A stretch of 64,000 nucleotides of DNA, from positions 248,001 to 312,000 of the forward strand of contig NZ_JAAORG010000001.1 in assembly GCF_017696055.1 (NCBI RefSeq). The letters are read 5' to 3'. The position numbers and the translations under genes were made by a program. Numbering within the stretch: the stretch's first letter is position 1; the number at the start of each line of letters is the position of its first letter. Positions 18,934 through 28,598 of the stretch are shown piece by piece. Origin of the DNA: Prochlorococcus marinus XMU1406 (GTDB lineage: Bacteria > Cyanobacteriota > Cyanobacteriia > PCC-6307 > Cyanobiaceae). The notes under the pieces were generated by a model. It was given only the letters and a program-made list of their open reading frames with translations, did not search any database and had not been told where the DNA came from.

Positions 18934-19938
18934 TTAGACGGGATTTTCAAGTAAAATCGCATCTCCAGAATTATCTACAGCACTCTCTATAAAATCAGCA
19001 ATTTTTAATGCTCTTGAGGCTTGCTCACCATCTACCTCAGGCGTTTCTTTGCCCTGAACGCATTTAAGAAAATGCTCTAGTTCTGCATAAAGAGGTTCAA
19101 TGGAGGTTGTGCTCACTTCTTCGACATATCCATCATTTCTATAAACTAATTCTCCATGCTCCGCTGTATACGATTCATGAGACTTTCGATGGATTTGTAA
19201 AGAGTGATTTAAGAAATCAGTTTCTACTAAACTATTTTGGCAGTGAGCACTTAAATTTCTAATTTTTTTATGACTCATTTTGCTGGCAGTTAAGATTGCA
19301 ATAACATTATTTTTAAAAACTAAAGTAGCATTAACATAATCTATTAACCCTTCGCTATTTCTTCCTCCAACAGCTGCTAATTTTTGTATTTTTGAGTTTA
19401 CAAGCTCTAAAATAAGATCAATATCATGAATCATTAAATCCATTACTACAGATACATCATTTGCTCTGTCTGCATGTGGACTGTGCCTCCTTGCTTCTAG
19501 AACAACAATTTCTTCATTATTTACTATTTTATTTAATTCTCTAAAAGCAGGATTAAATCTTTCAATATGACCAACCTGTAATAGACATTTACTTGCATTA
19601 GCCGCCTCTATTAAAGATTTTGCCTCCAGCTCATTAGCTGCAATTGGTTTTTCAATGAGAACGTTAGTACCTCCATTTAGACAATCTAGTCCTACCTCAT
19701 GATGTAGTAGTGTCGGGACAGCGATACAAATAGCATCAACTTTTGGAATTAAGTCCTTATAATTTTTGAACCATTCACATTGAAATTGTTCAATAGCTAA
19801 TTTACCTCTCTCTTCATTTGGATCTGCTACTCCAATGAGATTTGCATCTTTGAGTAAACTTAGTACTCGAGCATGATGCCAGCCCATATTCCCTATACCT
19901 ATGACTCCAACCTTTACGGGTGATGAGGTTGGTTGCAT
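18934..19938 (-). CDS. Gfo/Idh/MocA family NAD(P)-dependent oxidoreductase
   Basis: This 334-residue protein has an N-terminal Rossmann fold with GVIGIGNMGWHHARVL near residues 11-26, followed by the conserved EKP segment (IEKPIA) and the C-terminal Gfo/Idh/MocA domain. Such enzymes oxidise or reduce sugars, inositol or related compounds with NAD(P). The substrate cannot be told from the sequence. The position next to a CorC-like gene gives no functional hint. Confidence 0.88.
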   Translation of the reverse strand: MQPTSSPVKVGVIGIGNMGWHHARVLSLLKDANLIGVADPNEERGKLAIEQFQCEWFKNYKDLIPKVDAICIAVPTLLHHEVGLDCLNGGTNVLIEKPIAANELEAKSLIEAANASKCLLQVGHIERFNPAFRELNKIVNNEEIVVLEARRHSPHADRANDVSVVMDLMIHDIDLILELVNSKIQKLAAVGGRNSEGLIDYVNATLVFKNNVIAILTASKMSHKKIRNLSAHCQNSLVETDFLNHSLQIHRKSHESYTAEHGELVYRNDGYVEEVSTTSIEPLYAELEHFLKCVQGKETPEVDGEQASRALKIADFIESAVDNSGDAILLENPV

Positions 19939-19988
19939 AATTCCAAATCCATGTATTTATTTTTATTATCCTCCATGGGGAGTCAAAT

Positions 19989-21257
19989 TTAGCTTTTGGG
20001 AAGAATTATTTTAACACGATCAATTTTTGGGCCTGACATCGAAATAACTTCAAATTTAATGTTATTAAAATCTAAAACGTCCCCAATTTTTGGAACCATT
20101 TGAAATTTTTCTAGCAGAAATCCAGCAAGAGTATGATAATCTGTGCCTTCTGGAATGGAACATCCTAACTTCTTATTGATATCAATAATTTCTGATTTTC
20201 CAGCTATTGACCATTTTTTAGAGAAATTATCTAACATTCTCATGTCTGAATAAATTCTATTGTTGAGCATTTCCTCTCCCACTATTTCGCCATTTAGATC
20301 AGCTGCAGTTATGAGCCCCTCTGTTCCACCGTGTTCATCAACTACTAGTAAGAAAGGATTGTAGTCTCTTACTATTGGAAATATCTCTGCTAATGAACAT
20401 GTTTCTATAATTTTTGTTACTGGTAAAAGGTACGGCTCTAATAATGTATTGGCTTCCATTTCACCTGTTGAAATTGGCTTAGCTAGATAACGCAAATCTA
20501 ATACACCTAATACATCATCTAAAGACTCACCAATCACAAAGAAGCGAGCATGGCGAGTTTTATCAACTTGTTTCATCAGTTCTGAAAAGGTTATATTTTT
20601 TGGCAAAGTTACCATTTCAGCTCTTGGAATCATTACTTCTTTAACTTGAGTATCTTTTAAAGCAAAAACTCCTTCAAGAATATTTTTCTCATCTGGTTTT
20701 AATCCTGTTACATTATCTGTTTCTATAAGAGTTTCTAATTCTCCTGCGGATAAACCCGAGTTTAAAGAATCCCATTTGTTATTTAAATTGAACAAGCCTA
20801 AACAGGCACTAGCAAAGAATTCTATTGTTTTCACTATAGGATTCATAGCTTTTCTAACGGCATCGAATATTGTTGTAAGCCTTAATGCAGCAGATTCTGG
20901 ATTATTAATTACTAGTGCTTTAGGAATTAGTCCAGAAACGAGAGTTACAACTAAAACAACAAATAAAAACAATAGAAGATCATAAAATCTATTTAACAAA
21001 ATATTGCTTTTCCAATAATCATTAGCCAGGTTATTGCTTAGCCATCCAATTGCAATTAATGAAATTGTTACTCCAAATTGAGAGGCAATTAATGAAGATC
21101 TAAAGCGTTTTTGAATTTTTAAAATTGAAAATGCTCCTTTCTTTTTTTCTTCTATTAACCTTAAAACTTTACTTGGCCTTATTAATAAAAAAGAGAGTTC
21201 ACTCGCTGCAAAAAAAGCTGGGAAAAATAAAAGAAATAAAAGTAGAGTTATTTTCAT
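19989..21257 (-). CDS. CNNM/CorC-type membrane protein (DUF21 + CBS pair + CorC_HlyC domain)
   Basis: This 422-residue protein of the so-called hemolysin/CorC group has an N-terminal DUF21 region with about four TM helices. A tandem CBS domain pair follows (about residues 205-330), with VMIPRAEMVTLP at its start. The C-terminal CorC_HlyC domain is near 340-420. Members transport or regulate divalent cations such as Mg2+ and Co2+. The 'hemolysin' label is historical. The gene starts 18 bp from the tRNA-Met gene on the same strand. Confidence 0.92.
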   Translation of the reverse strand: MKITLLLFLLFFPAFFAASELSFLLIRPSKVLRLIEEKKKGAFSILKIQKRFRSSLIASQFGVTISLIAIGWLSNNLANDYWKSNILLNRFYDLLLFLFVVLVVTLVSGLIPKALVINNPESAALRLTTIFDAVRKAMNPIVKTIEFFASACLGLFNLNNKWDSLNSGLSAGELETLIETDNVTGLKPDEKNILEGVFALKDTQVKEVMIPRAEMVTLPKNITFSELMKQVDKTRHARFFVIGESLDDVLGVLDLRYLAKPISTGEMEANTLLEPYLLPVTKIIETCSLAEIFPIVRDYNPFLLVVDEHGGTEGLITAADLNGEIVGEEMLNNRIYSDMRMLDNFSKKWSIAGKSEIIDINKKLGCSIPEGTDYHTLAGFLLEKFQMVPKIGDVLDFNNIKFEVISMSGPKIDRVKIILPKS

Positions 21258-21275
21258 TCAATGACAAATGAATAA

Positions 21276-21348
21276 TGGGGGTGGCGAGGATCGAACTCGC
21301 CTTAGCCAAATTATGAGTTTGGTGCATTCACCAGATTGCTACACCCCC
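21276..21348 (-). tRNA. tRNA-Met (anticodon CAT), probably elongator
   Basis: On the minus strand a full cloverleaf forms: acceptor GGGGGTG pairing with CACCCCC, discriminator A, an anticodon loop CTCATAA and a T arm with GTTCGATCC. The C-G base pairs typical of the initiator anticodon stem (three G-C pairs) are absent and the first acceptor pair is a normal G-C, so it is not the initiator. A lysidine-modified tRNA-Ile reading AUA is possible but less likely. Confidence 0.9.
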
Positions 21349-21489
21349 AGGGGAATTTATGCAATTTTAATTACATTGAATTTCAATATACAATATAAAA
21401 ATAATATTTCAAAAAATACCTCATTAGGAAGTTTTTGTGAGATTTCTTTTTTTTCTTCTAATCTTTAAATATAAATTTAACTTTTACTA

Positions 21490-22050
21490 ATGGGTAATTT
21501 TTCTGAAAAGTATGACTTAAATAAAGGAAAATTGTTAAAACAGTTAATTGAGAAATCTTATAAGAGAGGAAACTTCACTTTATCTTCAGGAAAAAAAAGC
21601 AGTCATTACTTCAACTGTAAACCGGTATCATTAAATGGCGAGGGCCTAAACTTAATAAGTGATTTATTTTTAGAGTTAAAGGACTCAAAGTCAAAAGCTG
21701 TAGCAGGATTGACATTAGGTGCAGATCCAATTGTGAGTGGATTAATAGTTAAAGCAGCTTCGCAAGGTCTAGAACTTAATGGTTTAATAATTCGGAAAGA
21801 AATTAAAAAATACGGTACCAAAGCTGGAATAGAGGGCCCTGCATTAGAAGAAGGAACTTTGGTAACTGTCTTAGAGGATGTGGTTACAACTGCTGGTTCA
21901 GTAATAAAAGCGATAAAAAAATTACGAGAAAATAATTATATTGTTGAGGAAGTTTTGTCTATAGTTGATAGGCAAGAAGGGGGATTAGAAGCCCTTGAGG
22001 ATGAAAATGTTAAATTAAAGAGTCTTTTTACAATAAAAGACTTTTTATGA
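21490..22050 (+). CDS. pyrE: orotate phosphoribosyltransferase
   Basis: PyrE joins orotate with PRPP to give OMP in de novo pyrimidine synthesis. The 186 residues match the family. The substrate-binding region near residues 20-45 ([18 protein letters not shown]) and the PRPP loop [15 protein letters not shown] (about 129-143) are intact, as is the [10 protein letters not shown] segment. It is followed by ygfZ 10 bp downstream, so the two are likely co-transcribed. Confidence 0.95.
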   Translation: MGNFSEKYDLNKGKLLKQLIEKSYKRGNFTLSSGKKSSHYFNCKPVSLNGEGLNLISDLFLELKDSKSKAVAGLTLGADPIVSGLIVKAASQGLELNGLIIRKEIKKYGTKAGIEGPALEEGTLVTVLEDVVTTAGSVIKAIKKLRENNYIVEEVLSIVDRQEGGLEALEDENVKLKSLFTIKDFL

Positions 22051-22060
22051 TTATTTCAAA

Positions 22061-22897
22061 ATGCAAGATATAAAACAAAATTTTTGGCTTGAAAAATTTG
22101 ATTGTTTTTCTATTACTGGAAAAGATGCCAGAAAATTTTTGAATGGAATAACAACTGGTAATATTCTTAATTCAGAAAATACAGTTATTAAAACTTGTTG
22201 GTTAACTCCAAATGGAGTTCTAAGGTCATTAATCGAAATTATTTTTTTAGAAAGAAACTTAGAGGTAATTATCTTGGCGGGTAATACTAATGAAATAATT
22301 GATTACTTTAATCAAATTATTTTTCCAGCTGACGATGTACTTCTAAGTGAACCTTTCTTGATAAATAGAATTCAGGAAATTGATGAATCTAGTTCATGGA
22401 GAACTTACCAGCCTATTTTCTTCAAAACAGAAGATAAAGAATTTGAAATATATAAAAATAAACTAAATTTACTAAGTCCCAATGATTTAAAACTTTGGAA
22501 GATTAATCAGGCAATACCTTCGTTAGAAATGGAAATAAACGGAAAAAATAATCCTCTTGAGCTTGGATTACAAGATCTTATAGATTTTAATAAAGGTTGT
22601 TATTTAGGACAAGAAACAATGTCAAAAATAAAAAATGTTTCTTCTTTAAAACAGGAAATAAGAATTTGGAAATCATTCGAATCTAATTTGAATTTAGAAG
22701 TTGAAGATAAAAATTTATATATAAATTCTGCCAAAGATATTTCTGTAGGCAAAATCACTAGTTTTTTTAAATCAGATTCTCAAATTAAAGGTTTAGCCAT
22801 GATAAAAAGAAAATATTTAGAGGAAGGAAGTTATTTTTTTTCAGAAATTTTTGGAAAAATTATTATTAATAAATCTGTAGGATCAATTTTTCTTTAA
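22061..22897 (+). CDS. ygfZ: YgfZ/GcvT-like folate-binding protein
   Basis: YgfZ-type proteins bind folate and support Fe-S cluster assembly or repair. They are related to the T-protein of glycine cleavage. The diagnostic K-G-C-Y-x-G-Q-E motif is present with Cys180 (KGCYLGQETMSKI). The 278 residues are a short cyanobacterial version with the GcvT-like N and C parts. It follows pyrE by 10 bp and overlaps the nuclease gene by 15 bp in convergent orientation. Confidence 0.88.
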   Translation: MQDIKQNFWLEKFDCFSITGKDARKFLNGITTGNILNSENTVIKTCWLTPNGVLRSLIEIIFLERNLEVIILAGNTNEIIDYFNQIIFPADDVLLSEPFLINRIQEIDESSSWRTYQPIFFKTEDKEFEIYKNKLNLLSPNDLKLWKINQAIPSLEMEINGKNNPLELGLQDLIDFNKGCYLGQETMSKIKNVSSLKQEIRIWKSFESNLNLEVEDKNLYINSAKDISVGKITSFFKSDSQIKGLAMIKRKYLEEGSYFFSEIFGKIIINKSVGSIFL

Positions 22898-24301
22898 TTG
22901 ATTTTTGATTAAATATTCTGCAATTTGTAGAGTAGCAAAACAATCATCTTTGTTATATTGGATAATTTTTTTTAAAAATATTTCGTTTTCTGTAATTTGA
23001 TATTGAATCCACCAATAAAGGGCTTTTGAGCCACTAACATTTTTCTGCATCCATTCAAATCCAAGCCAATTAGAAACAGTTTTTAAGCCATAGTTTTTTA
23101 GTGGTAATATCCAAGACTTTCGTATTAAGGTATGCAAGTCTATAAATCTTGAGGCAAGTGAATCAATTTCTTCAAAACTAAAATTTAGGTTTTTGGCAAT
23201 ATTAATTATTGCTATCTTTTCAGTTTCTCCGTAATGTAAAACTGGCCATTCCTTCTGTGAAAAAAGTATTTCAATAATTTTCCTGTAAGATTCTCCTTTA
23301 TTGTTTTTGAGATTTAAAATTGGTTCATAAATTAGATCTTCTTTTTTTGTAAACAAATCATTTATTTTTAAAAAACCATATAAAAAGTCATGCTTATCAT
23401 CTGGATTTGACTCAATATCAAATATATAAAATCCCGAACATTTTTTTTCTAGTAGATCGTTAGTATAATTTTTATTGAGAATTCGATATGGTTCACCAGA
23501 AATATAAGCTTGTGCTTGCTTTATAAATACGGACGCTTTTTCATACTTTTGATCGTTGAATTTAGATAATTTCTCTCCAAGTTGTTTTTCGCTATAAGAA
23601 GCTAATGTTTGGGTATCAGATATTCCATTTGTTATGAGTAATGAAGCAGTTTTGGAGCCTATTCCATCTATATCTGTAAGATATCCATTTTCTTTTGCTT
23701 CTTTGTCACAAAATTTTTGCCATGAACAAATAGTACATTTTTTTCTATCTTGAGTTATTTCTGGCATAAATCCCTCCAAGCATTCATTCAAATTTAATAA
23801 AACATTCAAAACTTTTTTTCTTAATTTTTTATTTAAATAAATTTCTTCAACATTAACTTTTTTATCAAAACTTGAAATTACTAATCCTTTCTCAATTTTA
23901 GATTCTTGAAAAGATTCCAACAGCATAGAACTAAAAGCTAAGTCGAATAAATGTTCTTTAGTGGTTTTGAGGCCTAACTTATAAACAGCAGGTAAATATT
24001 TATATTGTCCCCATTTACTTTTACCTTTAGTCTTTACAAGTAATTGTGGACGTATCTCTGCGTTAATATTTTGGAAAAGATTCCCTTTGATTTTTAATCC
24101 AATTACCCCTTGATAACCTTTTTCACAGGCTTTTAATCCTGTATATATTTCACTATTACAAAATTCAGAGAAAATTTGAAACTGATTAATTTTATCTATA
24201 GCTTTATGGGGAGACCAAACTTCATAAGATTTTTCCCCCTTAAAATCTAGCCATGCTTTTCTTTTGCATCTTGTAAAACTTTTTAAATGAAGAGAATTCA
24301 A
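22883..24301 (-). CDS. TM0106-type RecB-like/DEDD nuclease fusion with Cas4-like Fe-S cysteines
   Basis: This 472-residue protein of the TM0106 family combines an N-terminal RecB/Cas4-like region, a helix-hairpin-helix segment near residues 205-240 and a C-terminal RNase H-like 3'-5' exonuclease domain. Cys12 plus Cys189-X2-Cys192-X5-Cys198 reproduces the Cas4/AddB [4Fe-4S] pattern. The C-terminal domain has DEDD residues in IFDIESN, FIDLHTL and YNKDDC. In the N-terminal nuclease core, the acidic motif-II position reads RPQLL (84-88) and the DxK position reads PAVYK (104-108), so catalytic acids seem missing. No CRISPR is nearby. The role is unknown; DNA or RNA processing is inference. Confidence 0.8.
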   Translation of the reverse strand: MNSLHLKSFTRCKRKAWLDFKGEKSYEVWSPHKAIDKINQFQIFSEFCNSEIYTGLKACEKGYQGVIGLKIKGNLFQNINAEIRPQLLVKTKGKSKWGQYKYLPAVYKLGLKTTKEHLFDLAFSSMLLESFQESKIEKGLVISSFDKKVNVEEIYLNKKLRKKVLNVLLNLNECLEGFMPEITQDRKKCTICSWQKFCDKEAKENGYLTDIDGIGSKTASLLITNGISDTQTLASYSEKQLGEKLSKFNDQKYEKASVFIKQAQAYISGEPYRILNKNYTNDLLEKKCSGFYIFDIESNPDDKHDFLYGFLKINDLFTKKEDLIYEPILNLKNNKGESYRKIIEILFSQKEWPVLHYGETEKIAIINIAKNLNFSFEEIDSLASRFIDLHTLIRKSWILPLKNYGLKTVSNWLGFEWMQKNVSGSKALYWWIQYQITENEIFLKKIIQYNKDDCFATLQIAEYLIKNQLKKN

Positions 24302-24381
24302 ATTATTTTTTAAGAGCGGTTTTAAAATTTACTCAATTAAATTATTATAGATAATTAGAAGAAATCAAGGAAATTTTAAAT

Positions 24382-25836
24382 TTGACAGCTGATAAATTAA
24401 ATAAGATAAAATTTGGAACTGATGGGTGGAGAGGAATTATTGGATTTGATTTTAATTTATCCAATCTTTCAAGAGTTGTTGTTGCTGCATGCCAGGAGTT
24501 GCATTATCAATACTATAAAGAAGTTAATTCAAAGAAAATTATTATTGGATATGATCGTAGATTTATGGCTTGTGAATTTGCCAGGCAAATAGTGCCTTTT
24601 GTAAGAGGATGTGGTTTAGAGCCAATCTTATCTAATAGCTTTGTTACAACACCCTCTTGTAGTTTCTATGCCAAAGAAGTTGGTTGTCTTGGAGCGTTAG
24701 TAATTACAGCAAGTCATAATCCATATAATTGGCTAGGTCTGAAAATAAAGAGCTTTAATGGATGTTCTGTTGACGAATCTTTTACAAGTGAAGTTGAAAA
24801 AAGATTAATGCTTGGAAATTCAATTGAAAAAATAGATGGTGTTAATCAATTGGTAGATATTAAGAAATTTCATTTAGATAGAATTAAATCCCTTTTTGAT
24901 ATTGACTATATTTCCAAGAGATTAAAAAAAATGAAATTGAGAATTTTTGTAGATTCTATGCATGGTTCAGCTGCAAATTGTATGGCTGAGATTTTTGCTT
25001 CTAATGATTTAGAAGTTATTTCAGAAATCAGGAAGGATGCTGATCCTTTTTTTGGAGGAAAACCTCCTGAACCTCTTTTGAATTATGCAGATGATCTAAA
25101 ACAAACACTAATGAAAAATTCAACAAATGAAGTGAAAACTTTAGGAATTATATTTGATGGTGATGGTGATAGAATTGCGGCAATTGATGAAAAAGGAAGA
25201 TACTCTAGTACTCAAGATTTACTCCCATACTTTATTAGCTATTTGGGCGAAATTAAAAATAATTCTTTTCCAGTTTTAAAAACTGTTAGTGGTTCAGATA
25301 TTATTAAAAATATATCAGAGAGTCAAAATAGAGATGTTTTTGAACTTCCAGTTGGCTTTAAATATATTGCTGAAAAAATGATTAAAGAAAAAATATTTAT
25401 TGGAGGAGAGGAATCTGGGGGAGTTGGTTTTGGTGACTTTATGCCTGAAAGAGATGCTCTATATGCAGCGATGGTTTTATTAAATGGAATTGCTGAAAAA
25501 TCTCAATATTTATATGAAACCTTAGATGAAATTCAAGAAGATTTTGGGCCAAGTTTTTATAAAAGAATTGATATTAAATTTCCAAATCAGTCAGAAAAAA
25601 ATAACGTAAAAGAATTTATCGTAGGTAATATTCCTGAGAATATTAATAATCACAAGTTAAAAAGTATCTCAAAGATCGATGGAATAAAGTTGAGAATTGA
25701 TAAAAATTTTTGGCTTCTTTTTAGGTTTTCAGGAACGGAACCTCTTTTAAGATTATATTGTGAAGCACCAAAAGAATCTTATCTAATTGAGGTATTAGAG
25801 TGGGGTCAAGAATTTATTAATTTGGCAGGAAAATAA
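24382..25836 (+). CDS. phosphoglucomutase/phosphomannomutase family protein
   Basis: This is an alpha-D-phosphohexomutase of 484 residues that interconverts hexose-1- and hexose-6-phosphates. It may act in glycogen or nucleotide-sugar supply. The start is TTG. The phosphoserine loop VITASHNP has S111 as active residue, the metal-binding loop is DGDGDR, the sugar-binding loop is GGEESGG, and the phosphate-binding loop near the C terminus is RFSGTEPLLRLY. Whether it prefers glucose or mannose cannot be decided. rdgB follows 2 bp downstream. Confidence 0.92.
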   Translation: MTADKLNKIKFGTDGWRGIIGFDFNLSNLSRVVVAACQELHYQYYKEVNSKKIIIGYDRRFMACEFARQIVPFVRGCGLEPILSNSFVTTPSCSFYAKEVGCLGALVITASHNPYNWLGLKIKSFNGCSVDESFTSEVEKRLMLGNSIEKIDGVNQLVDIKKFHLDRIKSLFDIDYISKRLKKMKLRIFVDSMHGSAANCMAEIFASNDLEVISEIRKDADPFFGGKPPEPLLNYADDLKQTLMKNSTNEVKTLGIIFDGDGDRIAAIDEKGRYSSTQDLLPYFISYLGEIKNNSFPVLKTVSGSDIIKNISESQNRDVFELPVGFKYIAEKMIKEKIFIGGEESGGVGFGDFMPERDALYAAMVLLNGIAEKSQYLYETLDEIQEDFGPSFYKRIDIKFPNQSEKNNVKEFIVGNIPENINNHKLKSISKIDGIKLRIDKNFWLLFRFSGTEPLLRLYCEAPKESYLIEVLEWGQEFINLAGK

Positions 25837-25838
25837 GG

Positions 25839-26414
25839 ATGAAAAATTTATTTTTAGCGAGTAAGAATAAAGGTAAAATTGAAGAATATAAGAAATTGCT
25901 TGCTGGAGTTACTTGTAAATTGTTACTCCAGCCAGAATCATTAGAAGTTGAAGAGGATGGACTGACATTTAGAGATAATGCAATTAAAAAAGCGAGTGAA
26001 GTTTCGAGAAAAACGAATAATTTTTCAATAGCAGATGATTCAGGAATTTGTATTGAGGCACTAGGTGGTAAGCCTGGCATTTACTCATCTAGATATGCAG
26101 AAAATGATCAGAAGAGAATTGAACGAGTTTTAAGAGAACTTGATGGAGTTCAAAATAGGAGTGCTTTCTTTATTGCTAATATTTGTGTTTGTTCCCCAAA
26201 TGGTGAAGTGATTATTGAATCTGAGGCCAAATGTCATGGCAATATCATTTTAAACCCCAGAGGAGAAAGTGGTTTTGGGTATGACCCAATTTTTGAGGAG
26301 AGTTCTACCAGATTAACTTTCGCAGAAATGAATAATGATATTAAAGACTCTTGTAGTCATAGAGGTAAAGCATTAAAAAAAATTATTCCAAATTTAATTA
26401 AAATTTTTTCTTAA
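25839..26414 (+). CDS. rdgB: dITP/XTP pyrophosphatase (RdgB/HAM1)
   Basis: This enzyme removes non-canonical purine nucleoside triphosphates such as dITP and XTP by hydrolysing them to monophosphates, so they are not built into DNA. The 191 residues carry the LASKNKGKIEEY N-terminal motif (5-16), the ADDSGICIEALGG catalytic segment and GFGYDPIF and SHRGKAL near the end. It is tightly spaced to the phosphohexomutase gene and converges with the carotenoid oxygenase gene. Confidence 0.96.
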   Translation: MKNLFLASKNKGKIEEYKKLLAGVTCKLLLQPESLEVEEDGLTFRDNAIKKASEVSRKTNNFSIADDSGICIEALGGKPGIYSSRYAENDQKRIERVLRELDGVQNRSAFFIANICVCSPNGEVIIESEAKCHGNIILNPRGESGFGYDPIFEESSTRLTFAEMNNDIKDSCSHRGKALKKIIPNLIKIFS

Positions 26415-26416
26415 AT

Positions 26417-27901
26417 TCAATTAACCCAAGATCCATGAAGGCCATGGGGAATTGAAATGGGTAATTCATAAACAGCTAATTCTTTTAAGTCTTTTGCGTC
26501 TAATATCACTAAATCGCTTCCTCTTCTTTCCCCGTTCCATAGAAGTATAAATAAAAATCCCTCATCTTCTTTTGAAGAGTTTTCTGATGGAACCATAATT
26601 GGTTCACTAACAAATCCACTTGGACCTGCTGACCAAAAAATCTCTTCCTTAGAAGTTAAATTTATTTTTTTTATTGCTTGAAGTGGAGCGTTCCCCAGCT
26701 TTTGAGATGTGCTTGCCATCCAACTAAAAGTTGCTTTTAATCCTAAGTTTTTAGGATTAACAACAGCAAATTCACAACATTGTTCACTGAAAGTTTCAAG
26801 TTCACAAGTTTTTGTCTTTAGATCGATAATTGATCTTTTCAGTTTTCCTTCTGGATATTTATCAAAGTCAATATCCCTAAAATTCTCGTCTGGACCAACT
26901 GATGGGAAATCATCATAAAAAATACTATCTAATACGATTTTGGAATCTTTTTCAAATGCGTTTACATGATGAAAAACGAATCCTTCTGGAGCATCTATTG
27001 TTAAAGGAGGCTGTCCTTTAAATAATCCACTTTCTCTGGGGATGATAAAAAACTTTGCCTTTTTATTTGGGTTTGACTTTAGACATTGTGCTGCTCCTCT
27101 TTGACCCATTACAAATGGAAGAGGATTGAAATCAATAGCGTTCTGTAAAAATATTGCCCAATTAGTTGTAATTGCGAAATCATGAAGGAATGCAAAGCCA
27201 TTAAAGGTATCTTTTCTGTCAAAAATGAGCTCTCCAGAATTTGTACCAGCATTATCAAATTCCATTAATCTAATGGTACTTTTTGGCCCAGTTTGTACTC
27301 CAAAAGTGACTAAAAGTTCTGAAGATGCATTTGAGTTTAGGTCTGATTTGGGATGTGCACTGAATGCTTCGTTAGGCTTGAGTACTCCTTTTAATGTGGT
27401 TAAACCAATAGTTTCAAGACTATCAGTATCCATTGCATGTGGACCTGCTGCTTCCCATAATGCGAGAATTTCATCTCCTAATTTAATTACATGTGTATTA
27501 GCGATATTCTTGAATTTTAGATCTAATGCATTATTTAAAATTCCTCCATTTTTTTGTGTTCCAAAAACACCTCTATAAATAAATTTATCTATTTTTTCTT
27601 CTTCCAAATAGCCTTTAGTTTTAACAAATCTATTTGTTAAGAATGGCTGACCATTTTGGAATTTTATGGATGTTATCATCCCATCACCATCGAATGGATG
27701 ATGAACCCATTGTCCACCTCTCTCTAATATTCCTGGTCCATTTCTTAATAATGTTCCATTTAGATTTTTAATATTATTACCTTTGCTAATTTTTAGAGGC
27801 TCTTTAGTTAGCTCCTTTTTTACATTTTGATAAGCACTTGACCAATCTTCTTTTTTAAAAATATTAAATTCATCAATTTTTTTATCTTGTAAATTAGTCA
27901 C
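26417..27901 (-). CDS. carotenoid oxygenase (RPE65/apocarotenoid cleavage family)
   Basis: This is a non-heme iron dioxygenase of 494 residues in the carotenoid cleavage family. It has an N-terminal NGPGILERGGQWVHHPFDGDGM signature (in part) and four iron-ligand histidine regions, visible near AHPKSDL, LHDFAIT, HHVNAFE and the C-terminal PHGLHGSW. In other cyanobacteria such enzymes cleave apocarotenoids to retinal or related aldehydes. The substrate here is unknown. The gene is followed by rdgB in convergent orientation and is 72 bp from hisB. Confidence 0.93.
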   Translation of the reverse strand: MTNLQDKKIDEFNIFKKEDWSSAYQNVKKELTKEPLKISKGNNIKNLNGTLLRNGPGILERGGQWVHHPFDGDGMITSIKFQNGQPFLTNRFVKTKGYLEEEKIDKFIYRGVFGTQKNGGILNNALDLKFKNIANTHVIKLGDEILALWEAAGPHAMDTDSLETIGLTTLKGVLKPNEAFSAHPKSDLNSNASSELLVTFGVQTGPKSTIRLMEFDNAGTNSGELIFDRKDTFNGFAFLHDFAITTNWAIFLQNAIDFNPLPFVMGQRGAAQCLKSNPNKKAKFFIIPRESGLFKGQPPLTIDAPEGFVFHHVNAFEKDSKIVLDSIFYDDFPSVGPDENFRDIDFDKYPEGKLKRSIIDLKTKTCELETFSEQCCEFAVVNPKNLGLKATFSWMASTSQKLGNAPLQAIKKINLTSKEEIFWSAGPSGFVSEPIMVPSENSSKEDEGFLFILLWNGERRGSDLVILDAKDLKELAVYELPISIPHGLHGSWVN

Positions 27902-27973
27902 AACAAAATAATCACTCTATCTATCTTCGCCAAAAATCAACTGAATTGTGGCTGATTCGAAAAAATTCCTATT

Positions 27974-28579
27974 TTATTGTTTTTCTAACATTCCTTTACT
28001 ACTTGGAATTGAATCAGATCTTCTTGGATCTATCTCGGTAGCCATTCTCATTGCTCTTGAAAAAGCTTTAAAGCACGCCTCAACTATGTGATGTGAATTA
28101 CTTCCTCGTATTTGATTAATATGCAGAGTAATACCGCTGTTATTTACAAAGGCAATAAAAAACTCTCTTACTAGTTCAGTATCATAATTTCCTATTCTAG
28201 GGGCTTTCAATTGAAGATCATAAGATAGATGCGGTCTACCAGAACAGTCTAATGTGACTTGAACTAATGCTTCATCTAATGGGGCAAAGAAATGTCCAAA
28301 TCTGCTTATTCCTTTTCTTTCTCCCAAAGCTTTTGAAAATGCTTTGCCTAATGCGATGCCTACATCTTCATTTGTATGATGATCATCAATATGGGTATCT
28401 CCAATTGCTTTTATTTTTAAATCGAACAAACCATGACTGGATATTTGATGAAGCATATGATCTAAGAATGGTATCCCGGTATCAATCTCAGAAATTCCAT
28501 TTCCATCTAAGTTTATAAATACAGAAATATCTGTTTCATTCGTTTTTCTTTTTATTTCAGATTGCCTTAGAGATGACAT
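27974..28579 (-). CDS. hisB: imidazoleglycerol-phosphate dehydratase
   Basis: HisB dehydrates imidazoleglycerol phosphate to imidazole-acetol phosphate in histidine synthesis. The reading frame is open upstream to 28669, but the ATG at 28579 gives [12 protein letters not shown] and the normal length of 201 residues, so I chose it. Metal-binding HHTNEDVG and [10 protein letters not shown] motifs and DCSGRPHL are intact. The chosen start is 19 bp from the fabI stop on the same strand, so fabI-hisB is likely one transcript. No other his genes are in the window. Confidence 0.96.
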   Translation of the reverse strand: MSSLRQSEIKRKTNETDISVFINLDGNGISEIDTGIPFLDHMLHQISSHGLFDLKIKAIGDTHIDDHHTNEDVGIALGKAFSKALGERKGISRFGHFFAPLDEALVQVTLDCSGRPHLSYDLQLKAPRIGNYDTELVREFFIAFVNNSGITLHINQIRGSNSHHIVEACFKAFSRAMRMATEIDPRRSDSIPSSKGMLEKQ

Positions 28580-28598
28580 TTTATGTAAAAAACTTAGT

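Noticed and set aside
21268-21468. 66-codon plus-strand ORF across the tRNA-Met gene
   Set aside because: It covers the tRNA on the opposite strand and its sequence is simply the translated tRNA complement and AT-rich spacer.
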